The notes under the pieces are model-generated. The model was not told where the DNA came from, ran no database searches, and saw only the letters and a list, made by a program, of their open reading frames with translations. This document shows, in pieces, positions 45,510 to 58,544 of a DNA stretch of 64,000 nucleotides. Both the position numbers and the translations under genes were made by a program. Source of the DNA: Mimachlamys varia (taxonomy: Eukaryota; Mollusca; Bivalvia; Pectinida; Pectinidae); contig OX392538.1 in NCBI GenBank assembly GCA_947623455.1, positions 29,883,001-29,947,000 of the forward strand. Reading direction: 5' to 3'. The first letter of the stretch is position 1, and each line of letters begins with the position of its first letter.

Positions 45510-45701
45510 GGCCCCGGTTTCATCAACGTTCTTACCTTAAATTCTCCATTGAAAAGCATTACAGAAGTTAAAGAGACAATTTTAAGTAAAAATAAACTTT
45601 CTAAAATTGTGCATTAAATGTATGCTTTTATATGGAAATCTTAATTCTTTAAAAGTTAAAGAATTTCCTTAAGATAAGGAACGTTGATGACACCAGGGCC
45701 A
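45510..45701. mobile_element. Palindromic MITE-like element, copy 3
   Basis: Left 'ggccccggtttcatcaacgt' and right 'ggaacgttgatgacaccag' plus ggcc are inverted copies; the inside has 'gaaaagcattacagaagtta'. Confidence 0.75.
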
Positions 45702-45749
45702 GATATTTAATTTTCTTCTGCGCAAACCTCGATTTATTGAGTCTATAAT

Positions 45750-48700
45750 CAATACATTGTAGCAATGTGTGTTATAGGACCATAAACAACATGTGCTACA
45801 TGTATAGTAAAACATCCATGGATTAAATAAACTGATAACTGGTTTGGAGATCCATCTATGCATGATAGAGTGTTATATGGCGACGATGACACATCAACGG
45901 GCCTTGCTAACAGGGATTGAGCAAGTCTTAAAACATTTCGAGTATCCAAGATAAGATCTCTCTACCTTGTGTTTAAAAAGACACCTGTACAGATTATCAA
46001 AGGATTTAATGTACATTCAGGGGCGTATCTTAGCCGTTGTTTAGAGTGAATTCGTCACCAAAGTACATAAGGGGACATTGGGTGCAATAATTTATTGGAT
46101 TTGTCTACATGCCAGTAAGCAGGCCGATACATGCATGTCTTCTTTCGCTTCTAATTACAGTGCATTCCTCTTTATATCATGTTGCATTTGTCAGACAAAA
46201 ACATGATATTAACAGGAATGTGACATTAAGAGAAACATGTTTTTCCACTACATCTAGTGCATTTCCAATCTCCATAACTAAAAGTAAGCTATTCAATGTA
46301 CATATATTTAAATTAGAAATCATTTTTGGAGTTATCTTTTATTTTCTATGCAACATTTTGTACAAATTGTATCTGAAATAATTGGAAATGACATCATTCT
46401 CTGGATATTTTATGTGACTCGTTTAAAAAAACATGATATTAAGAGGAATTCACCTAAAAATACATGATATTAACCAAATAAAATTTACATAGATTATGTA
46501 GGGAGAAAAACGGTGCCTGGGAAAAACATTATATAAAGAGGAATGTGATATTAACAGGGGTGATATCAAGTAGAGTCCACTGTACTGTGACAGAACTCGA
46601 AGGTTTGAGTACAATTGTCACATGTGCATGTCCCGTCTGTTTATCTAGTTCAAACTAATAAAACCTCCACCTACCAAGCCTACACAACAACAACACAGCT
46701 ATAATTTCGTGTGGTCTAACTAACATACATAGCGCAGCTGCGCTCTGCACAGGGTGAATAATTCCGCAATTAATATTGATGAACGAGATGGTTTCCATGG
46801 AAATCACTCGACTGTATATGATTGCGATTGCGTGCATAAACGATATATACAATGTACATAAATCGTCACATGTTTCCCATCGACCGGGACGTTGTCTCGG
46901 AAAAACCTGTTAGCTTACATGTAGGTGTTAGATATTATAGACAACAATTTGTTTACATGTAGCACTATAGGTGTGTATTATACGTGTAGTACTAAAATAA
47001 TAGCTAACTTTGATGCGACCCTGTGCATTCTAAGGCTGTTTCTACAGATCAATAAATTACCACACGTGTGTGAAAAACGTCATATTTATGTTGATACGAT
47101 CTACCTATACGCTTCAAATATTTCCCTCGTTATCGGAGTCCTATTACAACTTGCATACGTAGGCAGATTTCGGTTTTTGCTAGATATATTTCCCATTAAA
47201 TACAGATATAGAGCGAAGAAACAACTATTTGCATTTTGTGTTATATAGGTGCATAAGTATTTGGCTATATATACAAAACGAAGATATAAAAGGTAGGGAC
47301 GATTGAAATACCGAAATATGTTGTTGCAATAGTAAAACATAGTAGCTATTAAACAAGAAACCTTGGGAGTAAACTGTTTGTGTTGCCCAACGCCCGCCCA
47401 CACACCTGATTTGATTACAATCGTCTATACACCTTTAAAAGCAGAACACACGATCCATAAATAATAAATAACATGCATCGACAGATAAATATAATACACA
47501 AAATTATGTCTGTATAACGTTTTCGTGATTCTTTTTAAAATGTCTGGTTAAGTCAAGTTTAAATTTAAAATGACAAAGCTGTCTTTTCCCTCTTCAGTTC
47601 TTTATACGAGTAGGCTATGCAACAGGTCCGGTAGGATTTGCATTTCCTAGCATAGATAATAAAAGTTTTAAACCACCATTTAAAAAACATCCGGTTTCAC
47701 TACCAGTAACAATACCACTTATTTTGGGAATCAAGGCCTTACATACAATGAAGTGGATTCGAATTCCGTGCATATATTTTCACAAATGTTTATTTGTTTT
47801 AACACGGGCATCACATTTTCGGAATGTTATTAACTCTAATATGTAAGATCAATTCAGGACTAACATAGTCGAATTCGGTCCTAATATGCATTTACATGAA
47901 TGTGATTGTAAATTTCACAATAGTTTTATTATTAATTATTTTTTTCTCGAAAAGAAAAAGAAAAAAAAAAGAAATTCAATCTCAACAAGAACATGTATAT
48001 TCATTTTTTAATTAATTTACAGAATAGACGCCAACTTTTATTACTAATCTGTAAAAGGAGCAGATGGGTGTGGCTTATACATCATGCTTCATGTACGGTC
48101 TCTGTCACTTCATATTTTACCGCGTTCATGAAAAAATGTATTGTTAGATTCATTTTAGTGAAGTATCACTTGCTGAAAGCTAACAGTACACCAGAGACAT
48201 ATCACGCCAGATTGAGAAGTGATTAGCTAATACATCAGGGCTACGACATGTCTATTTACACAAGCGGATACGTCTGGTTTAAAACTACTTACATCATATA
48301 CACATCCAGGAGTACACAGTGCTTAATTTTGTGGCCTGTACGGTGAGATAATAGTCTACCGGGGATATTTTTGTTTTCGCGATTAACTTCATTTTTTCTG
48401 AAGGTCTCATCCCGGACTTCGTCTAATCAGAGATGCGTATATAACACAATTAATTGATAGTGTATACGTCTCTGGTCTAATTACACAAATCCGTCTTCAC
48501 TGGGCCAGAGACGATACGTCTCTTGACTTGGCTAAGTACATACTCTTTCTAATGTCAGTCTAGAGTTTAAGGCTGACCACAAAAAGTTCAGCGGGAAATT
48601 AAATGTTTTCAATTTCCAGCGTATTTTTTTTTCAAAGTATGCCTATCTTTTAATATTTGTTTCCTGACTTTTACCGTAACATAAATACCGACACCTTAGA

Positions 48701-49100
48701 CCTCCATGCCATTATTACACAGGCTCAGTGTATACACTGTATATTTTACTAGGCATATGCATGGCCTACATGTTTTCATGTAATGTGTGTAAGCCGACTT
48801 GACCTATATGACTAGCTACTGTACTTTCGATTTCACCCGGCCTTCAACAAACAATTTATTATGTAATGTATCGTATCGCCATACGATCTTACAGGAATGT
48901 GCGTTAGATCCCATATCAGAATACAAATGCAGCCAATGTATGTATGTGTTTGTATGCAAATGTTTGTAAACACACTGGCCGGCAGGACATAGTGACTCAG
49001 TTCCCGCTCTTTGTGTCTGGATCTGTTGTTGATTATCTAAACTCTCGCTGATAACTTATGCATAAATTATTCAGAATATTTCATTGTTTTCAGACATATA
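45750..49100. other. Stretch without recognisable genes
   Basis: AT-rich, only short unsupported open frames. A degenerate word, acatgatattaa, recurs at about 46201, 46430 and 46465. No splice-supported exon or named repeat was found. Confidence 0.45.
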
Positions 49101-49187
49101 CATGTATATACGTCATGTCTTAATGTACGTGTTTAATACCGATAGATATATAAGTACATTGTATACATGCTAGCATGGTCTACTTAC

Positions 49188-49265
49188 CGGTATTAGATCG
49201 GAAATCCGCCCAAATGTAAACAACACCCTGTCGTGCCGATTCCACACACGTGGTACCGTTATCCT
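49188..49265 (-). other. Possible 5' noncoding exon of gene B
   Basis: The minus strand has an acceptor (ttactagcag) and a strong donor (gtaagtag) around a 78-nt segment without ATG. Gene B's signal-peptide exon has an acceptor 2 nt before its ATG and so needs such an upstream exon. Link to gene B is inference. Confidence 0.28.
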
Positions 49266-49574
49266 CTGCTAGTAAATATATCTAATGATATAAAGACACT
49301 TTAACGTTTGTTTCTGATTGTGTATAGAATGCACATACAGCAAACTCAACAGATCGCTCGTTTTAAATAATCTAATGTTATCTTACAGTGTGTCGGAACA
49401 ATCCTGATGCATCAATGAGCATCGCGGTGAGGGAGTGTCTAAAACTGGGAGCGAAAACCGGAAAAGAAAATTCCGGTCAATCATAAATATATGTTATTTT
49501 AATGAATAAAAAAACAACCCAGAATCATATGATAAATAGATATTGCGTTGGAAATTAAAAAAAAAAACACTTAC

Positions 49575-49627
49575 CGCAATATTGTGGCTGTATACTCTTG
49601 TATAGATCTTAGCGGCTTGTTTATATA
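49575..49627 (-). promoter_or_regulatory. Possible core promoter and first exon on the minus strand
   Basis: TATATAAA (49627-49620, minus) is followed about 45 nt downstream by a consensus donor (gcg|gtaagtg, exon end 49575). If used, transcription would start near 49592 and give a very short first exon. Both elements could occur by chance. Confidence 0.22.
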
Positions 49628-49649
49628 TACGTGTTGTACGCGTTAGGTC

Positions 49650-51030
49650 TAAATTAAATTAGTGACGTACTGCAGGGCATGGCGGTGTGACAGATTTGTT
49701 TAGTGTACCTGAAGACACTTGTGACGGAAAATCGTTTCTTTTGTCGTGTGATGTGGGTACGGAAAATGAATTATTTTCTAATATTTGCCGGAAGAACAGT
49801 AATTGATCCATAAATAGAGTAACAAACATGCTGCGACCTCCTTTTTCAATAAAGTAGAATATAAAGATGATTAGATATTTTCCCAGTACATTATAAAATA
49901 TCTGAGATTGAAATGTTCTATAATTTTATAATTACATGTATTTGGTATATATAAGGATGATATTCAGTGGCTTACCGTTTAATGTCAAATATATTTTACG
50001 AGTATGGCAGATTTTTTTTTTGATACTAAACGGCGAACCATTGAATTTTCTTTTTACTACAATTCAAAAGAATTATTATTATTATTATTTTATTTTCTGA
50101 ACTTGCTTACTGGAAATATTACAGAAATATCGAGTGGGGTCATTTTTCTACAGATGGCAACGTCAGATTTCTACTCTGAAATAACGACCCCGGGTTACTT
50201 TTGCCACGTAGAATAATGACCCCGAGTAGGTGTTTGATGCGGGTCATTTTTTCAAGTTCCACTGACAAAACCTGATGTTTTTGCTGCAAAATCTTATAAT
50301 TTTTATTTTCACTGCAAAATCTTATATTTTCACTGCTCATCACTGCAGTGACAATATAAGTTTGATCAGTTTGATAATTTTCTATATTTCACAGGCAAAA
50401 ATGGAATAAATATTTCAGCTATATAATTCAGTAAAGATATTTACAAAGGAATCAGAGTTCCAGTTTACACATCGAAACAACCAACATAGATACATATTGA
50501 TCCATCCTCCCACCTTTTTGTCATTGGAATCATTCTAAGGAAATGTATGTAAAAATGTAACTTTTTATATAAATCTTGTTATACGTTTGTAGCTATACGT
50601 GTATCATGTAATGCTAAATGTTATTTCGATAGTTTGTTTTGTCAATTGTGTTTTTGTGTTCTTTGCTACGGTGGCTGATTTCGCCCATAATATCCCATTG
50701 CTGGAAACCCACGTGTCACAGCTCTAGCGTTTGATACACAAGAACAGTGTCACGTGGTTCCCGAAGATAAGAAAATACAAGAACGAACAAACTTTAAAAA
50801 CTCGAAGTCGTCATTTTATAAAGAAAAGATGATGGCACAAAACAGCACCTGCGATTTGATATGCTAGTTGATTTAAATATATTCAATTGCATACATGATA
50901 GGGAGTTGCAGACTCTGCTGGTGGATGTTTTAGTCCCCGAGGTTTGCTGGAGCCTCCATAGCCACAGTTAATCTCCTTTGAGTAGTGACACGGTACATAA
51001 TATACACATATGTTCGTAGTACACTATTTG
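49650..51030. other. Stretch without recognisable genes
   Basis: AT-rich with only short open frames (for example 50004-50216). Around 50278-50340 the phrase 'ctgcaaaatcttat' repeats with 'ttttcactgc'. Nothing else supported. Confidence 0.4.
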
Positions 51031-51039
51031 AAATTATAC

Positions 51040-51274
51040 AGAACTAATTTGATTTTCCTCCTAGATTAATAAATTAAAGGGAATTTACGCACCTGACCCT
51101 TCTGCTTCTACATTAGTTTAGAAATTTTGGATTCCCTCCATTTGGCCCCTAGTATCACTGAAGAGTCCTAGGAGGACGAAACAGCTGTATGATGCAGTTT
51201 AATTATTTATTTCGGCATACTGTTTCTATTACTAAATTTAAAAGATGCAGCATATATGTATGTTACGTCATCTT
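51040..51274 (-). repeat. Interspersed repeat R1, copy g
   Basis: A near full-length minus-strand copy: 'cacctgacccttctgcttct', 'gagtcctaggaggacgaaac', 'actaaatttaaaagatgcag' to 'gttacgtcatctt'. Confidence 0.82.
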
Positions 51275-51663
51275 GCTGTCAGATGAAAATCTCGAGAATT
51301 AAGTGTAAGTGCAATTCTCACCTAGAATCGTGGCTGAAAAAACACGAACAAACTAAATTATCAGTTATATCAAGTCTCAACGACACGACGTGGCGTCATG
51401 GCCAATTTAATATTTTACCTCATCAGCATTCCAAAGATTCACGAAGATATAAATCAGATTAATAAAAGAAAGTCGTGACTTGAAGTTCCTATATGAACCT
51501 AATCACGAAGGAGAAAATAACAACTTTATCAATAAAAATACAATATGGCCGATGTATTAATATGAAACAATAAGTAAAACATACAATGCTATTTTATGAC
51601 AAAAACGAGGGCTTAGCAAATGACTCAAAAGGACCACTGGCGAACACAGGGACCAGAAAATTT

Positions 51664-51893
51664 GTTACTTTTTTACTTAATCTAAAGTGATTAAAGTAAT
51701 TTTACTATTTTGGGGTGCTTTTAGATAATTTTTTCGTAAAAATGCCCCCTCAGTGGCTAATAGTCATAAAAGCATTAATGATCATTGAGGGGGCCTTTTT
51801 ATCGACCTTTATGACCATTTAGGGGCATTTTGATCGAAAATTGATCTGAACCCCCAAAACGTGTAAAATTACTCTTAACACCTTATATATTAA
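51664..51893. mobile_element. MITE with GTAATTTTAC ends, copy 1
   Basis: The left end 'agtaattttactattttggg' and right end 'cccaaaacgtgtaaaattac' are inverted copies. Inside is a hairpin made of 'atgccccctcagtgg' and 'cattgagggggc'. Related copies lie at 58190 and 59478. Confidence 0.72.
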
Positions 51894-52009
51894 GTCCAAA
51901 CCAACTGTGACAAATGCTCAGGTCCCTGTGCTAGTGAAATCAGTTACTCCCGAAATCCGATATTATCTACGATTATATCATATTGTATTGGTACCGGTTC
52001 TTATTCTGG

Positions 52010-52745
52010 TTCTGCTAATAATTTTTGTCCGGGCCATAACTTCTAAACCGTTAAACATAACTTGACGAAACCTGCAGTATACATGCATCATCTAAAGCAG
52101 ATATGCAGTAGACTGTCATTATGTCACTATGACCTTGACCTAAAGGTCAGAGGTCAAATAAGTGTGATTTTTTCAGTAATTCTTGTCCGGGCGAATACTT
52201 TTAAACCATTGAAGATATATTGATAACATTTTTAGTATACCTGCATCACCCATAGATGAAGTGCAGAGCACTGTCAATAGGCAAGTGTGACCTTCACCCA
52301 AAGGTCAGAGATAAAAAGGTATGATTTTTTTTTCAAACACCCAGATGTTTATGCCAAGGTGATGCACTCTCACCCTCACTGTCTAATTATGTACATGATA
52401 TAATAATTTATCTAACCTCAAGGTAATAGAGGCCCATCTTTGATGTGTATACTACATGTAATTAGCCTGCCTGACTGTCCTGTCCTGTTCGTCCGTCTGT
52501 CCATTTTTACTGATTGATATTTTGTTATGACACTGTGAAGGAAAGTTGGTCAGAATAAAAAGAGATGTCCACTGACCAAACCTCAAGGTCATAGGGTCAA
52601 AGGTCAAAGTCATAGTTTAAAGTCAAATTTTACATCTATTAAGTGCGTAACATTTTGCTATGACATTATGAAGGAAAGTTGGTCAGAATAAAAAAAAAGA
52701 TTATAAGGGGAGACATATGTTTTTGTTCACTTAAACAAGTCTCTA
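52010..52745. repeat. Composite tandem repeat with AAGGTCA words
   Basis: A unit of about 165 bp occurs twice (52020-52320), with 'cttgtccgggc' or 'tttgtccgggcc', 'tgcatca' and 'cc(t/a)aaaggtcagag'. A unit of about 115 bp then occurs twice (52510-52695), with 'gaaggaaagttggtcagaat'. No coding capacity. Confidence 0.72.
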
Positions 52746-52759
52746 GTTATAAAAGATAA

Positions 52760-54940
52760 ACAATGAAACATAAAAAAATACAATCAACAAATAGGTTTTA
52801 AGTGATCGGAATTCAAACCCCAGGCTTCCGTTAAGCAATGAATGTGTAAGCAATGTTGTTACTGGCCTATAACACAAATTGCTATTGATGACACATTTTG
52901 TAAAGCCCGTTTGGGATATACATGTATGTAATTTGTCGGTAATATTAATGTGTGTTATTTAACTGTAACAGCATTAGATAAAACGTTCATTACTTACATT
53001 AACATTTTTATTGAATTACTGTGTTTTATTTAGTCATTTCTAACAGATTTTAGACGGCAAATCAAGGGGAAGACAAAAATGAAATTGATGACTATGCAAT
53101 AGCGATTGATGACGTCACAATAGCAAATATTTGCCTTCACAATGCATTGCAATTGAAGGACCCAGAACAAATATAAATGCATAGATATACATTGTGTATA
53201 TAATCGCTCTAAACCGCTTACACTATCCCTTTAATAGCATGTACAATATTTCCGCCTACAGTTAAATGTATGATATTGAAATTTTACTTTGTACCGTTTT
53301 CAGAGCGACTTGTCCCTTTGTCAAGCTAAAATTGAGTCTAGACCATATAATTAAATTAGTTTGTGTAGTTTTCAACCAAACACGTCGTGTGTGTATCGTT
53401 TTGTTGCACAGCGGCTGGCTGAATGACCTGCTGTTTCTTGCACCAATATTGCCCAAAGCAAGGTATGTTGTTCTAGACTGAGCGAGAAATAACGATAATG
53501 GCGGGGTTCTACCAGATGTTACAGCGACAACACCCGGAGATCAAACGAAGTATTCTGTGGAAATTTGACATGTAATTGGATTTTGATATATCTCAAGCAA
53601 GACAAATCTGTCTAAAATTTATATGTGTAAAGTACAATATTAACGCTTTCTTTTTTATTTCTACTTTCCATCTAAACGAGGGCAGTCTTTCTGCAGGACA
53701 ATACATTTCTAGTGGTCACGCCTGTCAATTTGAAAATTTTTACTGACACGTACCAGAGGAAAACAGAATTTGAAAATATTGATTCCATAAAAAATATACA
53801 ATGTAATCCAAACTTATTTAAACTTGCGGAAAAACAACAAAATGACCTCTCTTTCACGAACAACGTGATTTTGCCCACGACCCGATTTAATCCAAACTAG
53901 GTGTCATGTATAGAATTGCAGCATACTCTCCTGAAATAGTGTTTCAAACATTCAAAAGGTCTATGGGGCCTGGAAAGATGGATAATTTTTATTTTTCAAA
54001 CCTCCTAAATCCAAGTCAAATGTATCCTCCTTCCGCAGAAATACAGTAATATCCATTTCCTCCAAAAACACGCAAAATTTCCGTGTCTCTATTTTTTCGT
54101 CAGTTTGCCGGCCACTCTTTACATATTCATTGAGGTTGACGTCACCCTGCGTGCTGGTCTTTTGCTGTCATTGGATGCCTAAATTTAAAGGAAGACCGTC
54201 ATCTAATGACAGCGTAAGGCCTCCGCATGCAGTGGTATGAGTGCTCACGTTACATCAATGTTGTACTGCCTCAATCATTATATTCATCAAGCAAATCCTA
54301 ACACTCCTGTGTCAGTAAGTTGTAAAATCATAGTAATTGTGTTTACAACACACATCCAGTTTTCAAGTGTACTTGACCGTATGTTTCAATAAAGCACCAT
54401 CTCTATCAAAACCTTGGCAGTCGTCCATACATATAGAAGATTAATGAAATACTACTCTTGTTTTATGTAATAGCTTAGAGTCTTGCTTTAAAAGAATGGA
54501 TACAGGCCCTCTGGACCACTTTGTGTTAAAAGATGTTTATATGTACAATATCATGTTTAAACTTTCCTCGTTTCTATACTTTAATTTGAAAAAATGCAAA
54601 ATTCATTAAAACGCCATTTCTTCCGACTCATTGCAAATATCATTTTAGTTGACAAATTTTCAAGCTACAAGCTAGAAATTCCCTTAAAATTGCTTACCGA
54701 TTTGAGCAATTCTGGATAATTGTCAAAAATATATGGCAACCAATACTTATTGTATTATAAATTGTATTAAAAAAGACAACATTGCATGATGTTATAAAAA
54801 TAGTAACAGGAGGTTAATATTATACTGTAAATTAAAACCTTTTGATGAGGTCGATGCATGGTTTTATCAATTTAAGAAACACATATCTACCGAAGACGAA
54901 GCTGAAAAGACCGACCACCACTCCATGAGATTATGATCAT
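52760..54940. other. Stretch without recognisable genes
   Basis: AT-rich, no supported exon. A tRNA-like B-box string (inverse of ggtttgaattcc) occurs near 52808 but no cloverleaf. Nothing else seen. Confidence 0.4.
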
Positions 54941-54949
54941 GACCTAACA

Positions 54950-57197
54950 AACATATGTAAGGAGACATGCACCTTGATGTGTGTACATTGGGCGCGTTTT
55001 TATCTGCATGTAATCAAAATAGTATGAAAAGGGCCACTGGTTTGCCAACAAGGGTATTGATGCCATTAACATCAGCAATATCTTGCATCAAAAGTCTGTT
55101 CAAGCTAACATACCACCGTACTTCCGATATAAAAGTTCACCGATTATTTCCTACAGTTATTCTATACCAATTGCACCAAAGCTTTTCAATTACAAGCGAA
55201 CATTGCAACAATTGAATATAGATGACCTTAGAATGACTCCTCCTTCAGCATGTTCATGTTCTTCATCTCAATATTGCTATGGTCCAGTTGGCCACATAGT
55301 AACGGGTAATCTGAATATTATCCCAAATATAAAGCTCCGGGAGCTTTTCATGAAAGGTCCTAAGTATCGAGAGACACCATCCATCAATTGGCATGTGAAT
55401 TTCAAGATTATTATGGACTCGGTTGAAGATTACGCCAGACAATGGACTAAACGTGAACATGCTGAATTGGATTCACTTTCAGAGTGGGTTAAGTCTATCA
55501 GGTCCTCTATTCAGAAAAGAATAAGCAATTTGCGTCACAAAATGAAAACTAAACACAAGTCGATATTTCTTGACCCCGATGTTCGAGCAACACTCAACGA
55601 TCTACATGATAAGTATGTGGTTGTGTCTGCAGACAAAGCATCTAACAACTTGATCATTGTTTGCAAACTCTATTACATTCATTGCTTGCAAAAAGAACTA
55701 GGCCTGCTTGATAACCAAGGTAACCCTACTTACACATTGACCGGCTTTTCGAAAGATGAAATACTGTCCAACCATGCTTCAGTATTGCAATCTTTCCAAA
55801 TACCGGTTAATGAGCAAGATGCTGACCTACCTTGTCTTTATTGGATACCGAAACTACACAAGGATCCTTATAAGCAACGTTTTATCGCTGGCTCTGCTAA
55901 TTGCTCGACCAAGCCATTATCAGAACTTCTTACTACAATTCTTAGTACCATAAAATCAGGGCTTCAGTCTATTGTGACACTGTATACTCCAGAAGTGGAA
56001 TTAATGGGATGTGGATTTTGAAAAACTCAAAAGATCTTTTGATCAATCTTGAACACCCCCTCCTAAAAAACGTCTTTTCGGTCAAAACATTTGATTTTTC
56101 CACCCTGTAAACTACCATACCTCATACAAAATTGAAGGAACGTCTCCGATTTCTTGTTATGAGAGCTTTCTTTTCTAAGAAAGGCGGACGACGATACAAA
56201 TATATGGTAGTGAGCTATCTCGGAGCATACTTAGTCAAAAACACGACAAAAGATAAGAGGAAATATACTGAAGAAGATATAGTATGGATGATTGAATTCC
56301 TGGTCGACAACATTTTTGTTGAGTTCGGAGGAAAGATTTTCCAGCAGACTGTTGGCATTCCCATGGGAACAAACTGTGCCCCACTCTTAGCTGACTTGTT
56401 TTGTTTTCATACGAGGCTGAATTTGTGGAGGAGCTCATCAGGACAGGTAACAAAAACCTTGCCAAATCTTTTAATTTCACTTTCAGATATATCGACGATG
56501 TGTTGTCTATAAACAACAAGAAGTTTGCTGACCACGTCGATCGTATATACCCTTCTGAACTTGAAATAAAGGACACAACAGACTCTTCCACATCAGCTGC
56601 TTACCTCGATCTCTACTTAAACCACGACCAACATGGACAACTTACTACTAAGCTATACGATAAACGTGATGATTTCAATTTTCCTATCGTAAACTTTCCA
56701 TTTCTTGATAGTAACATCCCTGCTTCTCCAACCTATGGTGTTTACATGTCGCAGTTGATTCGGTATTCCAGGGCTTGCTCTAAATATCGGGATTTTCGTG
56801 ATCGATGTCGACAAACAAACTAACAACACAGGGATTCGAGAGATGCAGGTTGATCAAGTTTTATGGTCGCCATCTTTGTCTCATTGAGAAATATTCTGTA
56901 TCATTAAGTGATATGAAGATGGACGTTTTTGAGTATGCTCATTAGTGTGTTTACTTGTTGTGATTGACAATGATACTCGGTTCTCATTTTGAGAACTTAA
57001 TGTTTACTTGGATGTGACAAAAGATTTACATGGCGGGTGTCGTCGATGAAGCAGAAGACGCTTACTCTTCCGGAACACCTGGTCTTAGTCTCTTGTACTT
57101 TTGCAAGGGTCTCCATGTAAGTCTTTCCTTTGTTCAAATTTTGCCCCTGGTTTAATCGATTTTGAGTTGGATTATGATTATGTTGACGCTTCGGTAT
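54950..57197 (+). mobile_element. Broken reverse-transcriptase retroelement, probably Penelope-like, copy 11 (longest)
   Basis: The first open frame (55083-56021) carries a Cys-containing region (CSCSSSQYC), GHIVTGNL, KGPKYRE, a Lys/Arg-rich stretch and the reverse-transcriptase lead-in ADKASNN and LYWIPKLHKDPYKQRFIAGS. The second (56132-56512) holds the motif GIPMGTNCAPLLADLF. The third (56401-56823) holds FRYIDDVLSI, the YxDD catalytic box, then YLDL and RDDFNFPI. The copy is dead. A frameshift follows the first frame near 56021. A stop interrupts motif A (FDFSTL...TTIP) near 56110, the frame shifts again near 56400, and a deletion and stop near 56820 remove the end. The 3' noncoding tail to 57197 is the part repeated elsewhere. 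No GIY-YIG domain is visible. Assignment to Penelope-like elements rests on memory of the motif set and is moderate. Confidence 0.85.
55083..56823 (+). pseudogene. Reverse transcriptase pseudogene within the element
   Basis: The three broken frames described for the element cover most of a reverse transcriptase with motifs A, B and C in order. The breaks (frame change near 56021, internal stop near 56110, frame change near 56400, truncated end near 56820) mean no functional enzyme can be made from this copy. Confidence 0.85.
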
Positions 57198-57901
57198 TCT
57201 CTTCTTTTATTCTGCTGTGGAACAGATTGTGTCTGTAAAGTCATACATGACCAACATTGAGTAACTTGTGAATTATAAAAAAATACCCCCCAAAATCGAT
57301 ATCTATTACATGTTTACCAATGAAATATAGAAAACTATTCATTCTATAAATGTGATTGATAAGTGAAAAATATCATATTTTTAACTAGTGAAAAATATCA
57401 CTTTTGCTGTTTTGACCAATCAAAACACAGCTTACAAACTAGCGCCGGAAAAACTTCAAACTGCCCATCTGCATGTTCAAATGATGACTAGCTTACGACG
57501 AGAAGGCCTCATTTTAGTATACAGAACAGGGGCGTAGCTGCCATGGTGCAACCCTTATTGTAGTAAAGGATTCAACACTGCCATGTAAGCACATAGCCCG
57601 TGCTTGCACATCATTGTCCAAAGTATGTGTATTAAGGCGAGAAATTTCATAATTCCACTTCTATTCTTAATACTCACACTGATACTGTAACTTTTTTTGT
57701 CGACTCGTCAGATTAACAGACCAGGCTGCAAGAAGTTTGCTAGACAGACTTTTTCGTATAATCATGTCATATTAGGTTTTATTAGATTTGTAATAAGAAA
57801 TGGCCCTTCTTTTATCATTCTAAGAGTAATAAAAAAAGGGTCAGTATTTACTAAATTTTCTGTCAGTTCAAACAAAATGTCAGCGAATACAATTATTAAT
57901 G

Positions 57902-58054
57902 AGCCCGGACAAAACATCTCCATAGGAAAGCATTACAGAACTGAAGGAAAATTCCTTTTATTTAATATTTTGGCATAAATTCTGTAATGTTTGCCTGTGG
58001 AGATGTTAAGTTCAGTAAATTCCGTAAGTTGGGGAACGTTCGTGTAACTAGGCC
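57902..58054. mobile_element. Palindromic MITE-like element, copy 4
   Basis: 'catctccataggaaagcatt' and 'acagaa' on the left are mirrored by 'ttctgtaatgtttgcctgtg' and gagatg on the right. It ends 'gggaacgttcgtgtaactag'. Confidence 0.65.
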
Positions 58055-58189
58055 TGTTCGAATTGTACAAAATTATGCTTCAGAAAGCAAGCAAGAGTAA
58101 TTGAAATAATCACATAACATATACACCCATGTACTTATTAACAGAGACGTATTACAGGGACCTACGACTTTGTTACGACTACTTTTAGA

Positions 58190-58322
58190 CCTAAACTCAG
58201 GTGTTTAGAGTAATTTTACACTTGGGGAGGGGGAGGGTTAGATCAAATTTCGATCAAAATGCCCCCTCAATGATAGCCTTTATGATCATTGAGGGGGCAT
58301 TTTTATCGAAACGGATATATGG
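58190..58322. mobile_element. MITE with GTAATTTTAC ends, copy 2 (truncated)
   Basis: 'gtttagagtaattttacact' and tgggg at the left, then a near-perfect hairpin around 'ccccctcaatgat' and 'atcattgaggggg'. Confidence 0.7.
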
Positions 58323-58544
58323 ATAATGTTTTATTTCCATACATCATGGAAATGAAACTCTTGCATTAATAATTTGTATAATGATAGGCCAGACAATGTT
58401 TATTCAAACAAGTCCAAAGCAATGGTACCACTTAGTTTAAAAGTGATTTTTTTCCCGAAGGACCCCCTAGCCTACTTGTAAACATCGCGGGGCTTGCACA
58501 TCAAAATACCTCCAGCTACGCCCCTGCAGAATTATCATATCTGC

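Noticed and set aside
47101..47403. 100-aa minus-strand frame
   Set aside because: No domain, start context, splice site or repeat support.
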